The notes below the pieces were generated by a model. That model was given only the letters and a program-made list of their open reading frames with translations, did not search any database and was not told where the DNA came from. From Rufibacter latericius (GTDB taxonomy: Bacteria; Bacteroidota; Bacteroidia; Cytophagales; Hymenobacteraceae), in assembly GCF_003721515.1 (NCBI RefSeq), contig NZ_RJJD01000001.1, forward strand, positions 806,001 through 870,000: 64,000 nt of DNA. Reading direction: 5' to 3'. Every line of letters begins with the position of its first letter. Position 1 is the first letter of the stretch. This document shows, piece by piece, positions 26,720 to 35,649 of this stretch. The translations under genes and the position numbers were made by a program.

Positions 26720-27949
26720 CTACCCTCTTTTGAACTCAAAAACGGTAATCTCGGGTAGAAAGCCCACGCGCCCGTGATAGCCCAGGAACCCAAGGCCTAC
26801 GTTCACATACAGGTGCTGGCGGCCTTTCTGGTATAATCCTGACCATTGTTTGTACACGTACTGCACGGGACTCCATTTCCAACCGGGGATGTTCACGCCA
26901 AACTGCATACCATGGGTGTGGCCAGACAACATCAGGTCGATGTCCTGGTACTGGGTGTTCACCTCGCCGTCCCAGTGCGAAGGGTCATGCGAGAGCAGCA
27001 CCTTGAATGGGTATTTCTCAGTGCCGGCATAGGCTTTGGACATGATGCCGTACTTAGGAAAATTCATGCGATGGCCCCAGTTCTCCACGCCCAGCAAGGC
27101 AATCTGCTGCCCGTCGCGCTCCAGCACCCGGTGCTCGTTAAGGAGCAGATCCCAACCCGCCTGCCGATGGTGGTTTTTAAGGGTGTTCAGGTTATGGATC
27201 TTCTCCTCGCGGCTTCCCCAAGCCACATAATCGCCGTAGTCATGGTTGCCCAAAATAGAAAAGACGCCATCGCGAGCCTTGATTTTAGCCAGCGTGGGAA
27301 TATACGGTTCCACCTCTGAGGCCACGTTGTTCACCAAGTCGCCGGTAAACACCACCGCATCCACAGCTTGTTTGTTGATGATGGCCACCGCTTTCTCCAG
27401 CGGCTCCCCAGAATGGAAACTACCCGAGTGCATGTCGGTGATCTGCAGAAGCAGGTATCCTTCAAAAGCGGGCGGAAGGTTGGGGAATTTAAGGGTCACT
27501 TTCTTCACCTGGTAGTCATAGGCGCCTTTCACCATACCCCAGATCAATGCCGTGAACGGTAACGCCCCCATCACCAGCGCCAATTGGCTCATGAACCGGT
27601 GCCGCGACACATCAAACTTTGGCTGCTCGGGCCCGCGTACCGTGTTGGATATCCACTGCGTGAGGCGCACCAGATCATCCAGGAACAGGAAAAGCACGAT
27701 CACCAGTTTAGAAACGAACAGGATGAACAGCACATTGGCCACCTGCATGCGGGTAGGATTAGGGGCCGAGCCTCGGGTTAACAAGGCCAGCAACAACGTG
27801 CCCAAGGTAAACAGGCTGATGGCCCAATAAATGATATAAGCCGCCTTTCGGGCCCCTGGCGCAAAGCTCCCCGCCACCGTACGCACGGCCTGGAAAACGT
27901 AAATGTCTATAAGTAAGACAAGGAGTAACGTGATAATCAGTCTGGTCAT
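26720..27949 (-). CDS. Membrane-anchored metallophosphoesterase
   Basis: 409 aa. About four N-terminal membrane segments (residues 5-150) carry a cytoplasmic or periplasmic calcineurin-like phosphoesterase domain. All metal motifs are visible: QITDMHSGSF, VFTGDLVNN, ILGNHDYG, LLSHDPSHWD and LSGHTHGMQFG. The layout matches the YaeI/YkuE-like family, some of which hydrolyse UDP-diacylglucosamine or related lipids. The substrate here is not known. A TAGCTTTG element lies upstream and a hairpin downstream; it appears monocistronic. Confidence 0.9.
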   Translation of the reverse strand: MTRLIITLLLVLLIDIYVFQAVRTVAGSFAPGARKAAYIIYWAISLFTLGTLLLALLTRGSAPNPTRMQVANVLFILFVSKLVIVLFLFLDDLVRLTQWISNTVRGPEQPKFDVSRHRFMSQLALVMGALPFTALIWGMVKGAYDYQVKKVTLKFPNLPPAFEGYLLLQITDMHSGSFHSGEPLEKAVAIINKQAVDAVVFTGDLVNNVASEVEPYIPTLAKIKARDGVFSILGNHDYGDYVAWGSREEKIHNLNTLKNHHRQAGWDLLLNEHRVLERDGQQIALLGVENWGHRMNFPKYGIMSKAYAGTEKYPFKVLLSHDPSHWDGEVNTQYQDIDLMLSGHTHGMQFGVNIPGWKWSPVQYVYKQWSGLYQKGRQHLYVNVGLGFLGYHGRVGFLPEITVFEFKRG

Positions 27950-27976
27950 TTCTTATTTAAAATCCGAATTTGGTAA

Positions 27977-27984
27977 CAAAGCTA
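27977..27984 (-). promoter_or_regulatory. Possible -7 element for the metallophosphoesterase
   Basis: TAGCTTTG on the minus strand, 27 bases before the start codon. No -33 match. Confidence 0.4.
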
Positions 27985-28098
27985 ATTTTCCATAACGAAG
28001 GATGTACGTGTAATTGTGATAACCCGGTGAACTATTTCTATACCATATAAATTGTACAAGAAATTTTATCCTGAATTCAATAAATTAATTTATCACCT

Positions 28099-28803
28099 AT
28101 GTCAACCGTTTACGCCGCTGCACCGCTCTCTATTAAATCATGGGCCGAAGAAGACCGTCCTAGGGAAAAGCTTCTCCTGAAAGGCCGCGCTGCCCTCTCT
28201 GACGCCGAGCTGATAGGAATTCTGATAGGCTCAGGAACTCCCAAACTGAGCGCCGTAGACGTAGCCAAACTCATCCTCAGCGCCGTGGACAACGACCTGA
28301 ACGCCCTGGCCCGGCTTACCGTGAAGGAACTACAGAAGCACAAAGGCATCGGCGAAGCCAAGGCCATCTCTATTGTGAGCGCCCTGGAACTGGGCCGCCG
28401 TCGGAAAGAAGCCGCCCCCGCCGTTAAAACCCGAATCACCTGCTCTACGGACATTTACGACTACATCCGTCCCCAGCTGCTGGACCTGCCCCACGAAGAG
28501 TTTTGGATCATCCTGCTCAATCGGGCCAACACCATCATGAAGAAAATCCAGATCAGCACCGGAGGCGTGGCCGGTACCGTGGCTGATCCCAAGCTTATCT
28601 TCAAACACGCTCTGGAGAACCTGGCCAGCGCCATCATCCTGGTACACAACCACCCCTCGGGCCACCTGAAACCCAGCGCCGCTGATATCTCGCTGACCAA
28701 AAAACTACAGGAAGCCGGAAAGGTTTTGGACCTGCCTATTCTGGACCACCTCATCTTCACCGATAATAGTTACTACAGCTTCGCCGATGAAGACCTGCTT
28801 TAA
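28099..28803 (+). CDS. radC: RadC family JAB-domain protein
   Basis: 234 aa. N-terminal UPF0758 part (IKSWAEEDRPREKLLLKGR), a helix-hairpin-helix (VKELQKHKGIGEAKAISIV), and a JAMM/MPN+ metalloprotease-like domain with LVHNHPSGHLKPSAADI. The zinc residues His-x-His and Asp are intact. The name radC comes from a DNA-repair phenotype later attributed elsewhere; the molecular role is unclear. It is a single gene, preceded by AT-rich DNA. Confidence 0.94.
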   Translation: MSTVYAAAPLSIKSWAEEDRPREKLLLKGRAALSDAELIGILIGSGTPKLSAVDVAKLILSAVDNDLNALARLTVKELQKHKGIGEAKAISIVSALELGRRRKEAAPAVKTRITCSTDIYDYIRPQLLDLPHEEFWIILLNRANTIMKKIQISTGGVAGTVADPKLIFKHALENLASAIILVHNHPSGHLKPSAADISLTKKLQEAGKVLDLPILDHLIFTDNSYYSFADEDLL

Positions 28804-29004
28804 GGATTGTTGATTGCTAATTGTTGATTGTTTTTGTCTGCATGGAAGGTGGTCACTGCAAAGTGGCTGCCTCCTTTTTTGACCTGTGTTCTGAAAAAAG
28901 CCAAAAAAACAGCCTAGGCAGTAGAGCCCAAACACAGAGCTCAGGAATTTACCTTTTGATAAAGATTTCTTTCCGACCTTTGCGCCTTCAACCTGCCTTA
29001 GTAC

Positions 29005-29610
29005 ATGAAAGGATTCAAATACATCATTCTTATTGGCGTGCTGCTCATTGTGGGCTATCTGGTGAAAGACCTGTTCTTCAATGACGAGAGCTACAACCAG
29101 GCCGTCCTGAAATACAGGGAAAACAAAGACCTTACGTTCAGAAGCCTCACCCGCTCTCCCCTCCCCGATTCCATGCGCCGTGCGTTCAATAAACTCTCTT
29201 ATTACGCTCCCACCCGGGACTTTGAGGTAGCCGCAGATTTCACGCCTCTAGAAAGCAAAGAACCAGTGGCCATGCCCATGACAACTGGCACGCAGGAACC
29301 GTATTTTGTGAAAGGAAAAGCCTCTTTTGAACTGGAAGGTCAGACACATACGCTCACCCTGTTCCAGAAAGCCGGTTCCGTATCAGACACGCTGTTCATC
29401 CCCTTCACTGACCAAACCAACGGTTTTGAGACCTACGGCGGCGGCCGCTACCTGGACGCCATCCCGAATGGGAAAACCATCGTGCTGGACTTCAACAAAG
29501 CCTATAATCCCTTCTGCGCCTATAACCCCGAGTTTGCCTGTCCCATGCCGCCCGCTGAAAACCGCCTAAAGGTGAAGATTCCCGCCGGAGAACAAGCGTT
29601 TGCCAAGTAA
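29005..29610 (+). CDS. DUF1684 domain protein
   Basis: 201 aa. One N-terminal membrane anchor (FKYIILIGVLLIVGYLVKDLFF), then a DUF1684 domain: YRENKDLTFRSLTRSPLP, the strand SFELEGQTHTLTLF, PFTDQTNGFETYGGGRYLDA, and the Cys-containing end YNPFCAYNPEFACPMPPAENRL. The function of the family is unknown. The gene stands between radC and a repeat-rich gap before pheT. Confidence 0.88.
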   Translation: MKGFKYIILIGVLLIVGYLVKDLFFNDESYNQAVLKYRENKDLTFRSLTRSPLPDSMRRAFNKLSYYAPTRDFEVAADFTPLESKEPVAMPMTTGTQEPYFVKGKASFELEGQTHTLTLFQKAGSVSDTLFIPFTDQTNGFETYGGGRYLDAIPNGKTIVLDFNKAYNPFCAYNPEFACPMPPAENRLKVKIPAGEQAFAK

Positions 29611-29647
29611 ACCTGGCGAGTTCTGAGTCTTTAGTCTTGAGTTAATC

Positions 29648-29761
29648 GCTGGCGCGAGTTTCCGGCTCGTGTCCACACGCCTTGAAATTACTTCTGCTTT
29701 CTGAGTTGAAAAAAAGAGGATCCCGAATACGGGCAGAAACGAGCCGGAGGCTCGCGCCAGC
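29648..29761. repeat. Palindromic repeat, GCTGGCGCGAG family, copy 1
   Basis: 114 bases. The left arm GCTGGCGCGAGTTTCCGGCT and right arm ending GGCTCGCGCCAGC are complementary over about 26 bases with few mismatches; about 55 bases of unique sequence lie between. Related copies are at 35095-35195 and 47788-48013. Confidence 0.75.
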
Positions 29762-29971
29762 ATAGGTTTGCCTTTGCAATACTGCCCACTTAAAAGACCT
29801 CGTAGCGTCCGGAGGACCTGCGAGCGTCTGTGCCATTGACGTTTCAAGCCTGTTTTCCCCAAAACAGCCCCACATCACCCAACGAAGTAGCTTTTCCTTT
29901 TAATGGGAATTCTCGCAACACCCCATTCCACAAAAAATCATCCCTTTCCACCCATCTTAACCAGTTTTTGG

Positions 29972-29979
29972 TAATTTTG
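29972..29979 (+). promoter_or_regulatory. Possible -7 element for pheT
   Basis: TAATTTTG, 68 bases before the pheT ATG. The -33 region is not convincing. Confidence 0.4.
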
Positions 29980-30047
29980 AAAATTGTAGCCGCAAAACGG
30001 CTGTAGGTGCGGCGTGGCTGCACCTGTCACACCCTGAGAAGAACACC

Positions 30048-32462
30048 ATGCGCATATCACTGGATTGGCTCAAGACGTTAATTGCCATAGACAAACCCGC
30101 CCAGGAAGTGGGCAAACTCCTCACTGATGCCGGCCTGGAGGTAGAAGGTATTGAAACGGTAGAGGTTGTGGCCGGTGGCCTGAAAGGCATGGTCATTGGC
30201 GAGGTGCTCACCTGCGCCAAACACCCCGATGCCGATAAACTAAGCGTGACCACCGTGGACACCGGCGACGGCGAGCCCAAGCACATTGTGTGCGGCGCTT
30301 CCAACGTGGCGGCGGGCCAGAAAGTAGTCATTGCCACCGTGGGTGCTACCTTGTACCCAGCGGGCGGCGAACCCTTTCAGATAAAGAAATCAAAAATCAG
30401 AGGGGCCGTATCAGAAGGCATGATCTGCGCCGAGGATGAGATTGGCCTGGGTACCGACCACTCCGGCATCCTGGTGCTGGACACTGATCTGCCTAACGGA
30501 ACTCCGGCGGCCCAGTACTTCGGGTTGGCCTCCGATGAGGTGTTCGAGATTGGGTTGACGCCTAACCGCGCCGATGCCGCCTCGCACCTGGGCGTGGCCC
30601 GCGACCTGCAGGCTTTGCTTAAAACGCCGTACAAACTGCCAGATCTAAGTGGTTTCAAAGTAGCCAATACAAGCCTGTCCATCACGGTGGAGGTGGAAAA
30701 CCCGGAGGCTTGTCCGCGGTACGCCGGGGTCACTGTTTCCGGGGTGAAAGTGCATGAGTCACCTAAATGGCTGCAGCAGAGATTGCGCGCCATCGGGTTG
30801 TCGCCGATCAACAACGTGGTGGACGTGACTAATTACGTGTTGCACGAGTTAGGCCAGCCTATGCACGCCTTCGACGCCGAGAAAATCAAAGGCGGCAGGA
30901 TCATCGTGAAAAACGCCGGTGACGGCGCGAAGTTCACCACCTTAGACAGCGTGGAGCGCACCCTGCGCGCCGGGGACCTGACCATCAGCAATGCCGAGGA
31001 GCCGATGGTACTCGCGGGCGTGTTCGGGGGTTTGCAGGCTGGCGTGACCGAGGCGACCCAGAACATCTTCCTGGAGAGCGCTTACTTCGCTCCCGCCGGC
31101 ATCCGGAAAACGTCCCAGACGCACGGCATCAAAACCGACTCCTCGTTCCGCTTTGAGCGCGGCACCGATCCCAACATGGTCATCACGGCCCTGAAAAGAG
31201 CCGCTTTGCTCATTCAGGAAGTAGCGGGCGGCGAGATTTCATCTGAGATTGTAGATGTGTACCCAATGCCGGTAGTGCCTAGGCAGATTCAGGTAAGCTA
31301 CGCGCGGGTGCACCAGTTGATCGGGCAGCACATCGGCGAAGCCCGGATCAAAGAGATTTTAACGGACCTGGGCATTGGCATTGAGGAAGAAACCGCCGAG
31401 GACCTGCTCCTGTCCATTCCGCCGCACAAGGTAGACGTGACCCGCGAGGCCGATGTGGTGGAAGAGGTGCTGCGTATCTACGGCTACAACAACATCACGC
31501 TGAGCGAGAACCTGGCGGCCAGCTACCTGGCCAAGTTCCCCAACCCAGATCCCGAGGTCATCACCAAGCGCATCGCCGATGCGTTGGCGGCTAACGGGTA
31601 CCTGGAAACCATCACCAACTCGCTCACCAACTCCAACTACTACAAAGACGCCGAGGGCAACACGCCCGCTGAGCTGGTGCCTATCCTGAACTACAACTCC
31701 GAGGACCTGGATGCCATGCGTTTGACCCTGGTGTACTCTGGTTTGGAAGTTTTAAGACACAACATCAACCGCCGTCAGCGCGACCTGAAGGTGTTTGAGA
31801 TTGGCAAGGTGTATCGCAAAGAAGGCGAGAAATACAAAGAGAACAACTATCTGGCCTTGTTCATGACCGGCAACCGCGCTTCTGAAAGCTGGCAGCAGGC
31901 CACCGCCAAAGCGAACTTCCATGATTTGGCCGGGCAGGTACAGCAGGTTCTCACGCTTTGCCGCCAGCCTAACTTCACCATGCAGCCTACGCAGCACCCG
32001 TATTTAGCGGGCGGTGTGACCTACCAGAAAGGCGATGTGACCTTGGGCCACATCGGGCTGCTGAAGGACGGCGTGTGCAAGCAGGTAGACGTGAAAGAGC
32101 CCGTTTGGTACGCTGAGCTGAATTGGGATTATTTGTTGCGCAACTACAAAGACAAGCTGGTGTTTGAGGAACTCTCCAAATTCCCCGAAGTGCGCCGCGA
32201 CTTGTCTTTGGTGGTGGAAAAATCCGTATCTTTTGACCAGATCAGGCAGGTGGCCCAGAAGGTGGAACGTAAGTTGCTCCAGGAGGTGAATGTGTTTGAC
32301 GTCTATGAGGGAGACAAGATTGAAAGCGACAAAAAAGCCATCGCCATCAGCTTCACCCTACAGGACAAAAACCAGACCCTGACCGACAAAGTGATTGATT
32401 CTACCATGAACCGCCTCATGCAACAGTTTGAGCACCAACTAGGAGCCGTAATCCGGAAGTAA
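30048..32462 (+). CDS. pheT: Phenylalanyl-tRNA synthetase beta subunit
   Basis: 804 aa, the normal length. With PheS (not in this window) it charges tRNA-Phe. Seen: the N-terminal tRNA-binding (EMAP-like) domain with KHPDADKLSVTTVD and IVCGASNVAAGQ, the B3/B4 editing domain (NNVVDVTNYVLHELGQPMHAFD), the B5 domain, the catalytic-like core (FEIGKVYR), and a C-terminal anticodon-binding domain (FPEVRRDLSLVVEKSVSFDQI). It is the first gene of a run with a coiled-coil gene one base after its stop. Confidence 0.97.
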   Translation: MRISLDWLKTLIAIDKPAQEVGKLLTDAGLEVEGIETVEVVAGGLKGMVIGEVLTCAKHPDADKLSVTTVDTGDGEPKHIVCGASNVAAGQKVVIATVGATLYPAGGEPFQIKKSKIRGAVSEGMICAEDEIGLGTDHSGILVLDTDLPNGTPAAQYFGLASDEVFEIGLTPNRADAASHLGVARDLQALLKTPYKLPDLSGFKVANTSLSITVEVENPEACPRYAGVTVSGVKVHESPKWLQQRLRAIGLSPINNVVDVTNYVLHELGQPMHAFDAEKIKGGRIIVKNAGDGAKFTTLDSVERTLRAGDLTISNAEEPMVLAGVFGGLQAGVTEATQNIFLESAYFAPAGIRKTSQTHGIKTDSSFRFERGTDPNMVITALKRAALLIQEVAGGEISSEIVDVYPMPVVPRQIQVSYARVHQLIGQHIGEARIKEILTDLGIGIEEETAEDLLLSIPPHKVDVTREADVVEEVLRIYGYNNITLSENLAASYLAKFPNPDPEVITKRIADALAANGYLETITNSLTNSNYYKDAEGNTPAELVPILNYNSEDLDAMRLTLVYSGLEVLRHNINRRQRDLKVFEIGKVYRKEGEKYKENNYLALFMTGNRASESWQQATAKANFHDLAGQVQQVLTLCRQPNFTMQPTQHPYLAGGVTYQKGDVTLGHIGLLKDGVCKQVDVKEPVWYAELNWDYLLRNYKDKLVFEELSKFPEVRRDLSLVVEKSVSFDQIRQVAQKVERKLLQEVNVFDVYEGDKIESDKKAIAISFTLQDKNQTLTDKVIDSTMNRLMQQFEHQLGAVIRK

Positions 32463-32463
32463 G

Positions 32464-32760
32464 ATGTCTGACCAATCTACCCTTCAGCAGATACAGTCCA
32501 TTGAGGGCAAAGTGCGCCAACTGGTACAGCAGTACCAGGCCGGGCAGGAGCGGCTTCAGGCAGCCCACCAGGAAATAGCGCGCTTACAGCAAGTGATTCA
32601 GGAGAAAGATGCTGAGATAAAAAATTTTCAGAATCAAGATAATATTAGTAAAATTGTACAAACCATAGCAGTAGACACTACCAATTCAACGGAGTTGAAG
32701 CTAAAAATAAACGAGTACTTGCGCGAAATTGACAAGTGCATCGCTTATTTAAGAGAATAG
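32464..32760 (+). CDS. Coiled-coil protein between pheT and zapA
   Basis: 98 aa. The first 60 residues form a heptad-patterned helix (KVRQLVQQYQAGQERLQAAH, EIARLQQVIQEKDAEIKNF); the rest is a helical tail ending LREIDKCIAYLRE. Its ATG starts one base after the pheT stop, so it is translationally coupled. The position just before zapA and the ZapB-like size and shape suggest a cell-division role, but that is inference; no family motif is seen. It ends in TAG. Confidence 0.78.
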   Translation: MSDQSTLQQIQSIEGKVRQLVQQYQAGQERLQAAHQEIARLQQVIQEKDAEIKNFQNQDNISKIVQTIAVDTTNSTELKLKINEYLREIDKCIAYLRE

Positions 32761-32871
32761 AAGAACGGGTTGTCTGGTTGCGGTTGTTGATTGTTCTCTT
32801 TTAATGCGTGCCTGCACGCCCTTATACCAATTTAGAACCTTAGGCTTGACATGCGGAATTTTTACTTTTTT

Positions 32872-32940
32872 ATGACATCGCAGGGCAACCTTCAAACCAA
32901 CAAACGCGCCACGGCAGCACTTAACAGCATTTGGGCATGA
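32872..32940 (+). CDS. Possible 22-codon leader ORF overlapping zapA
   Basis: ATG at 32872 to TGA at 32938-32940: begins MTSQGNLQTNKRATAALN and ends SIWA. Its stop overlaps the zapA start as ATGA, the same coupling arrangement used by real gene pairs here. It is very short and without similarity that I know, so it may be coincidence. Confidence 0.25.
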   Translation: MTSQGNLQTNKRATAALNSIWA

Positions 32941-33227
32941 GTGAGTTATCTATACGCATCAAGATAGCCGACCGCGAATATCCAATGCGGGTAAACGAGG
33001 ACGAGGAAGAAAGGCTGCGGCAGGCCGGAAAATACCTGAATGAGCGCCTGAGAATGTTTCGGGAAGAGTTCGGGATTCATGACAAGCAGGATCTGCTGGC
33101 CATGATTGCATTGGAAACCGCCGCCGACAAGATAAAAACGGAAGACGCCGCCGTAGAAACCCAACTTTCGTTGGAGGAAAAACTCTCTTCTTTAAACCAA
33201 CTGCTCTCTTCTCTGCAGCTCGGATAA
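32937..33227 (+). CDS. zapA: Cell division protein ZapA
   Basis: 96 aa from ATG 32937 (MSELSIRIKIADREYPMRV); a TTG two codons upstream is less likely. ZapA bundles FtsZ filaments. Seen: the N-terminal beta-strand module IKIADREYPMRVNEDEEERL, the conserved DKQDLLAMIALETAADKI, and a C-terminal coiled coil (SLEEKLSSLNQLLSSL). rny follows after 69 bases, as in many Bacteroidota. Confidence 0.9.
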   Translation: MSELSIRIKIADREYPMRVNEDEEERLRQAGKYLNERLRMFREEFGIHDKQDLLAMIALETAADKIKTEDAAVETQLSLEEKLSSLNQLLSSLQLG

Positions 33228-33296
33228 TCAACCGTCCGCTCCGCATCTGATTTGTTTGGTGTCATTGCTATACTTTAAACCCTTAAAGTTATAGCC

Positions 33297-34889
33297 ATGA
33301 CTATTTATATCATTTTAGCAGCCGTAATAGGCGCCAGCATAGGCTTCTATGCCGGCCGCGTGCTGCTCCTGAAGCTCTTCAAGGAGCAGGAAGAACAGGC
33401 CACTGAGCGGGCCAAACTCATCATCCGCGAGGCGGAGGTAAAAGCCGAGACCCAGAAGAAAGACAAGATGCTGGAAGCCAAGGAGCATTTCCTGAAGCTG
33501 AAAGCCGAGTACGAGGAAGAGGCCAACCGCAAGAAAAACATCATCATTCAGAACGAGAACAAGGTAAAGCAGCGCGAGCAGTTCATTACCAAGCAGCAGG
33601 AAGACCTGAAGAAAAAAGAGCAGGAAACCGATGTTCTCAAAGACAAACTGAACCAGCAACTGGACGGCTTCAACAAGCGCAAAGAAGACCTGGAGGCCCA
33701 GTACCGCGACAAACTCAGCAAAGTAGAGCAAGACCACCACGAAATCCTTAGCCGTCTGGAGCGCATCGCTAACCTGAGCGCCGAGGAAGCCCGTGAGCAA
33801 CTGGTGGAAAACCTCAAGTCCGAGGCCTCTACCCGCGCCTCTTCCTACATCAAAGACATTGTGGCCGAGGCTAAGCTCACCGCTACCAAAGAAGCCAAAA
33901 AGGTAGTAATTGAAACCATCCAGCGCACCGCCGCTGAGCACGCCATTGAGAACTGCGTGTCCATCTTCAACATTGAGTCAGACGATATCAAAGGCAAGAT
34001 CATCGGTCGTGAAGGCCGTAACATCCGTGCCCTGGAAGCCGCCACTGGCGTGGAGATCATCGTGGACGATACCCCGGAAGCTATCATCATCTCCGGTTTC
34101 GATCCGGTAAGACGCGAGATTGCCCGTCTTTCCCTGCACCGCCTCGTAGCCGATGGTCGTATCCACCCGGCCCGTATTGAGGAAGTGGTGTCTAAGACGA
34201 AGAAAAGCATTGAAGAGGAGATTGTGGAGATCGGTGAGCGTACCGCAATTGACTTAGGTATCCACGGTCTGCACCCTGAGCTGATCAAGATGGTAGGCCG
34301 CATGCGTTTCCGGTCTTCTTACGGCCAGAACCTGCTCCAACACTCCAGAGAAGTAGCCAACCTTTGCGCCACCATGGCCGCTGAGCTGGGTCTAAACGTG
34401 AAGCACGCCAAACGTGCCGGTCTGTTACACGACATCGGGAAAGTAACCACCGAGGAACCAGAACTGCCGCACGCTATCATTGGTATGCAACTGGCCCAGC
34501 AGTACAAAGAGCACCCAGACGTGTGCAACGCCATCGGCGCTCACCACGATGAGATTGAGATGACGGCCATGATTTCGCCTATCATTCAGTCTTGTGATGC
34601 CATCTCCGGCTCCCGCCCTGGTGCCCGCCGCGAGATTATGGAGTCGTACATCAAACGTCTGAAAGAACTGGAAGAAACCGCCCACTCTTTTGACGGTGTG
34701 AACCAGTGCTATGCCATCCAGGCCGGCCGCGAGCTCCGCGTCATGGTAGACGCCGACAACGTGACCGATGAACGCGCCCAGCAGCTGTCTTTTGACATCT
34801 CCCAGAAGATTGAGAAAGAGATGCAATACCCAGGTCAGATCAAGATCACCGTTATCCGCGAAATGCGCTCTGTGTCCTACGCGAAATAG
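33297..34889 (+). CDS. rny: Ribonuclease Y
   Basis: 530 aa. Endoribonuclease that starts mRNA decay at the inner membrane. In order: one N-terminal membrane anchor ([18 protein letters not shown]), a long coiled coil (about 30-190), a KH domain with [22 protein letters not shown], and an HD domain with [27 protein letters not shown] and GAHHDEIE (metal residues present). Normal length. It ends in TAG and is followed by a strong hairpin. zapA is the upstream neighbour. Confidence 0.97.
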   Translation: MTIYIILAAVIGASIGFYAGRVLLLKLFKEQEEQATERAKLIIREAEVKAETQKKDKMLEAKEHFLKLKAEYEEEANRKKNIIIQNENKVKQREQFITKQQEDLKKKEQETDVLKDKLNQQLDGFNKRKEDLEAQYRDKLSKVEQDHHEILSRLERIANLSAEEAREQLVENLKSEASTRASSYIKDIVAEAKLTATKEAKKVVIETIQRTAAEHAIENCVSIFNIESDDIKGKIIGREGRNIRALEAATGVEIIVDDTPEAIIISGFDPVRREIARLSLHRLVADGRIHPARIEEVVSKTKKSIEEEIVEIGERTAIDLGIHGLHPELIKMVGRMRFRSSYGQNLLQHSREVANLCATMAAELGLNVKHAKRAGLLHDIGKVTTEEPELPHAIIGMQLAQQYKEHPDVCNAIGAHHDEIEMTAMISPIIQSCDAISGSRPGARREIMESYIKRLKELEETAHSFDGVNQCYAIQAGRELRVMVDADNVTDERAQQLSFDISQKIEKEMQYPGQIKITVIREMRSVSYAK

Positions 34890-34948
34890 TGATTAGTTAG
34901 AAGTCATCAGTGATTTGCCTTTTAGGGCCGATTTCTGAAAAACAGATA

Positions 34949-34982
34949 AAAAGGCCCTCTGCTACCAAGCGGAGGGCCTTTT
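34949..34982 (+). terminator. Terminator after rny
   Basis: AAAAGGCCCTCtGCT pairs with AGCgGAGGGCCTTTT across ACCA, with one mismatch, and a T-rich tail follows. An alternative pairing of AGGGCC at 34924 with the same GGCCCT is possible. Confidence 0.82.
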
Positions 34983-34996
34983 ATTTTATATTGAGA

Positions 34997-35069
34997 TGTA
35001 GAGGCAATCCCTTGTGGTTGCCCTTTGCTGCTATCACCGTTAGGGCAACCACAAGGGATTGCCCCTACA
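34997..35069. repeat. Palindromic repeat, GGCAATCCCTTGTGG family
   Basis: 28-base arms (TGTAGAGGCAATCCCTTGTG left; its complement right, with one mismatch) around a 17-base loop. A single arm of the same family is at 52728-52756. Confidence 0.75.
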
Positions 35070-35094
35070 GCATTAAACATTTATGCTGGCGCGA

Positions 35095-35195
35095 GCTTGT
35101 AGCTCGTGTCCACACGTATTCCAAATCCTCTGTTGCACATCAGCAAGACAAAGTTCAGCTATGCTTGCGGACACGAGCGGGACGCTCGCGCCAGC
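35095..35195. repeat. Palindromic repeat, GCTGGCGCGAG family, copy 2
   Basis: 101 bases. The left arm GCTGGCGCGAGCTTGTAGCT and its rough complement pair over about 29 bases; the ends are GCTGGCGCGAG and CTCGCGCCAGC. It starts 25 bases after the previous palindrome. Confidence 0.75.
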
Positions 35196-35319
35196 GGAGG
35201 TTGCATTTACCAATACCGTGAATCAGATTACGTTAATCAGATACCGTGGAGACAAGGCGATGCTTGGTCTCTACGGGTGTTTCATTAAACCCTGAACAGG
35301 AAAAAGAACCCTTCCCTTT

Positions 35320-35649
35320 TTAGGCCTGATTTCCAGAAAATGCCTTCGAAATGTTCTTCATCATGACCGCTCTGGAAATGGTAGGGCCACCCCAAACGAT
35401 AATCTCGGTGCAGAGTCCGGCAGCGTTGAACCGAAGGGCCTGCATCGCGCTGTAGACCACGTTGTCTACGGAGCCCCAGGTGCCTTCCAACTGGGCATAC
35501 CCAACTTCTCCCTGCACACCAATCAGCTGATAAGATAAGCTGGCGTATATGCCCAGGAACGTATCGTAATGCTGTTTGATCTTGGCCGGTCCGAAGATAG
35601 GCGCGGCAAAAGGCGATTCCAGCATCCTGACTTCCGGCGAAAATAACTG
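35320..35649 (-). pseudogene. NTF2/SnoaL-like domain cut off from the VOC gene by TAG
   Basis: The reading frame of the VOC gene continues in phase past a single TAG (35650-35652): QLFSPEVRMLESPFAAPIFG follows directly, then about 85 more residues with the look of a SnoaL/NTF2-like domain (LEGTWGSVDNVVYSAM) ending TAA at 35320. A Met 8 codons in could start a separate 101-aa protein, but it would cut the domain's first helix. Best read as the second domain of a fusion split by one nonsense change. The end runs into a CCTGATTTCC hairpin-family core. Confidence 0.65.

Larger units (their letters stand above)
29611..30047. other. Repeat-rich gap before pheT
   Basis: 437 bases with no gene: a stuttering low-complexity phrase (29617-29646), one copy of the GCTGGCGCGAG palindrome (29648-29761), a GC-rich imperfect dyad around GTCCGGAGGACC (29797-29830), and the pheT promoter region. 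Confidence 0.6.
34890..35319. other. Gap after rny: terminator and two palindromic repeats
   Basis: 430 bases with no gene: the rny terminator (34949-34982), a GGCAATCCCTTGTGG palindrome (34997-35069) and a GCTGGCGCGAG palindrome (35095-35195), then about 120 bases with nothing recognised. Confidence 0.6.

Noticed and set aside
32761-32936. A 6S RNA or other structured RNA between the coiled-coil gene and zapA
   Set aside because: Only one small stem (GCGTG...CACGC) is seen and no long bulged rod; nothing supports it beyond position near zapA.
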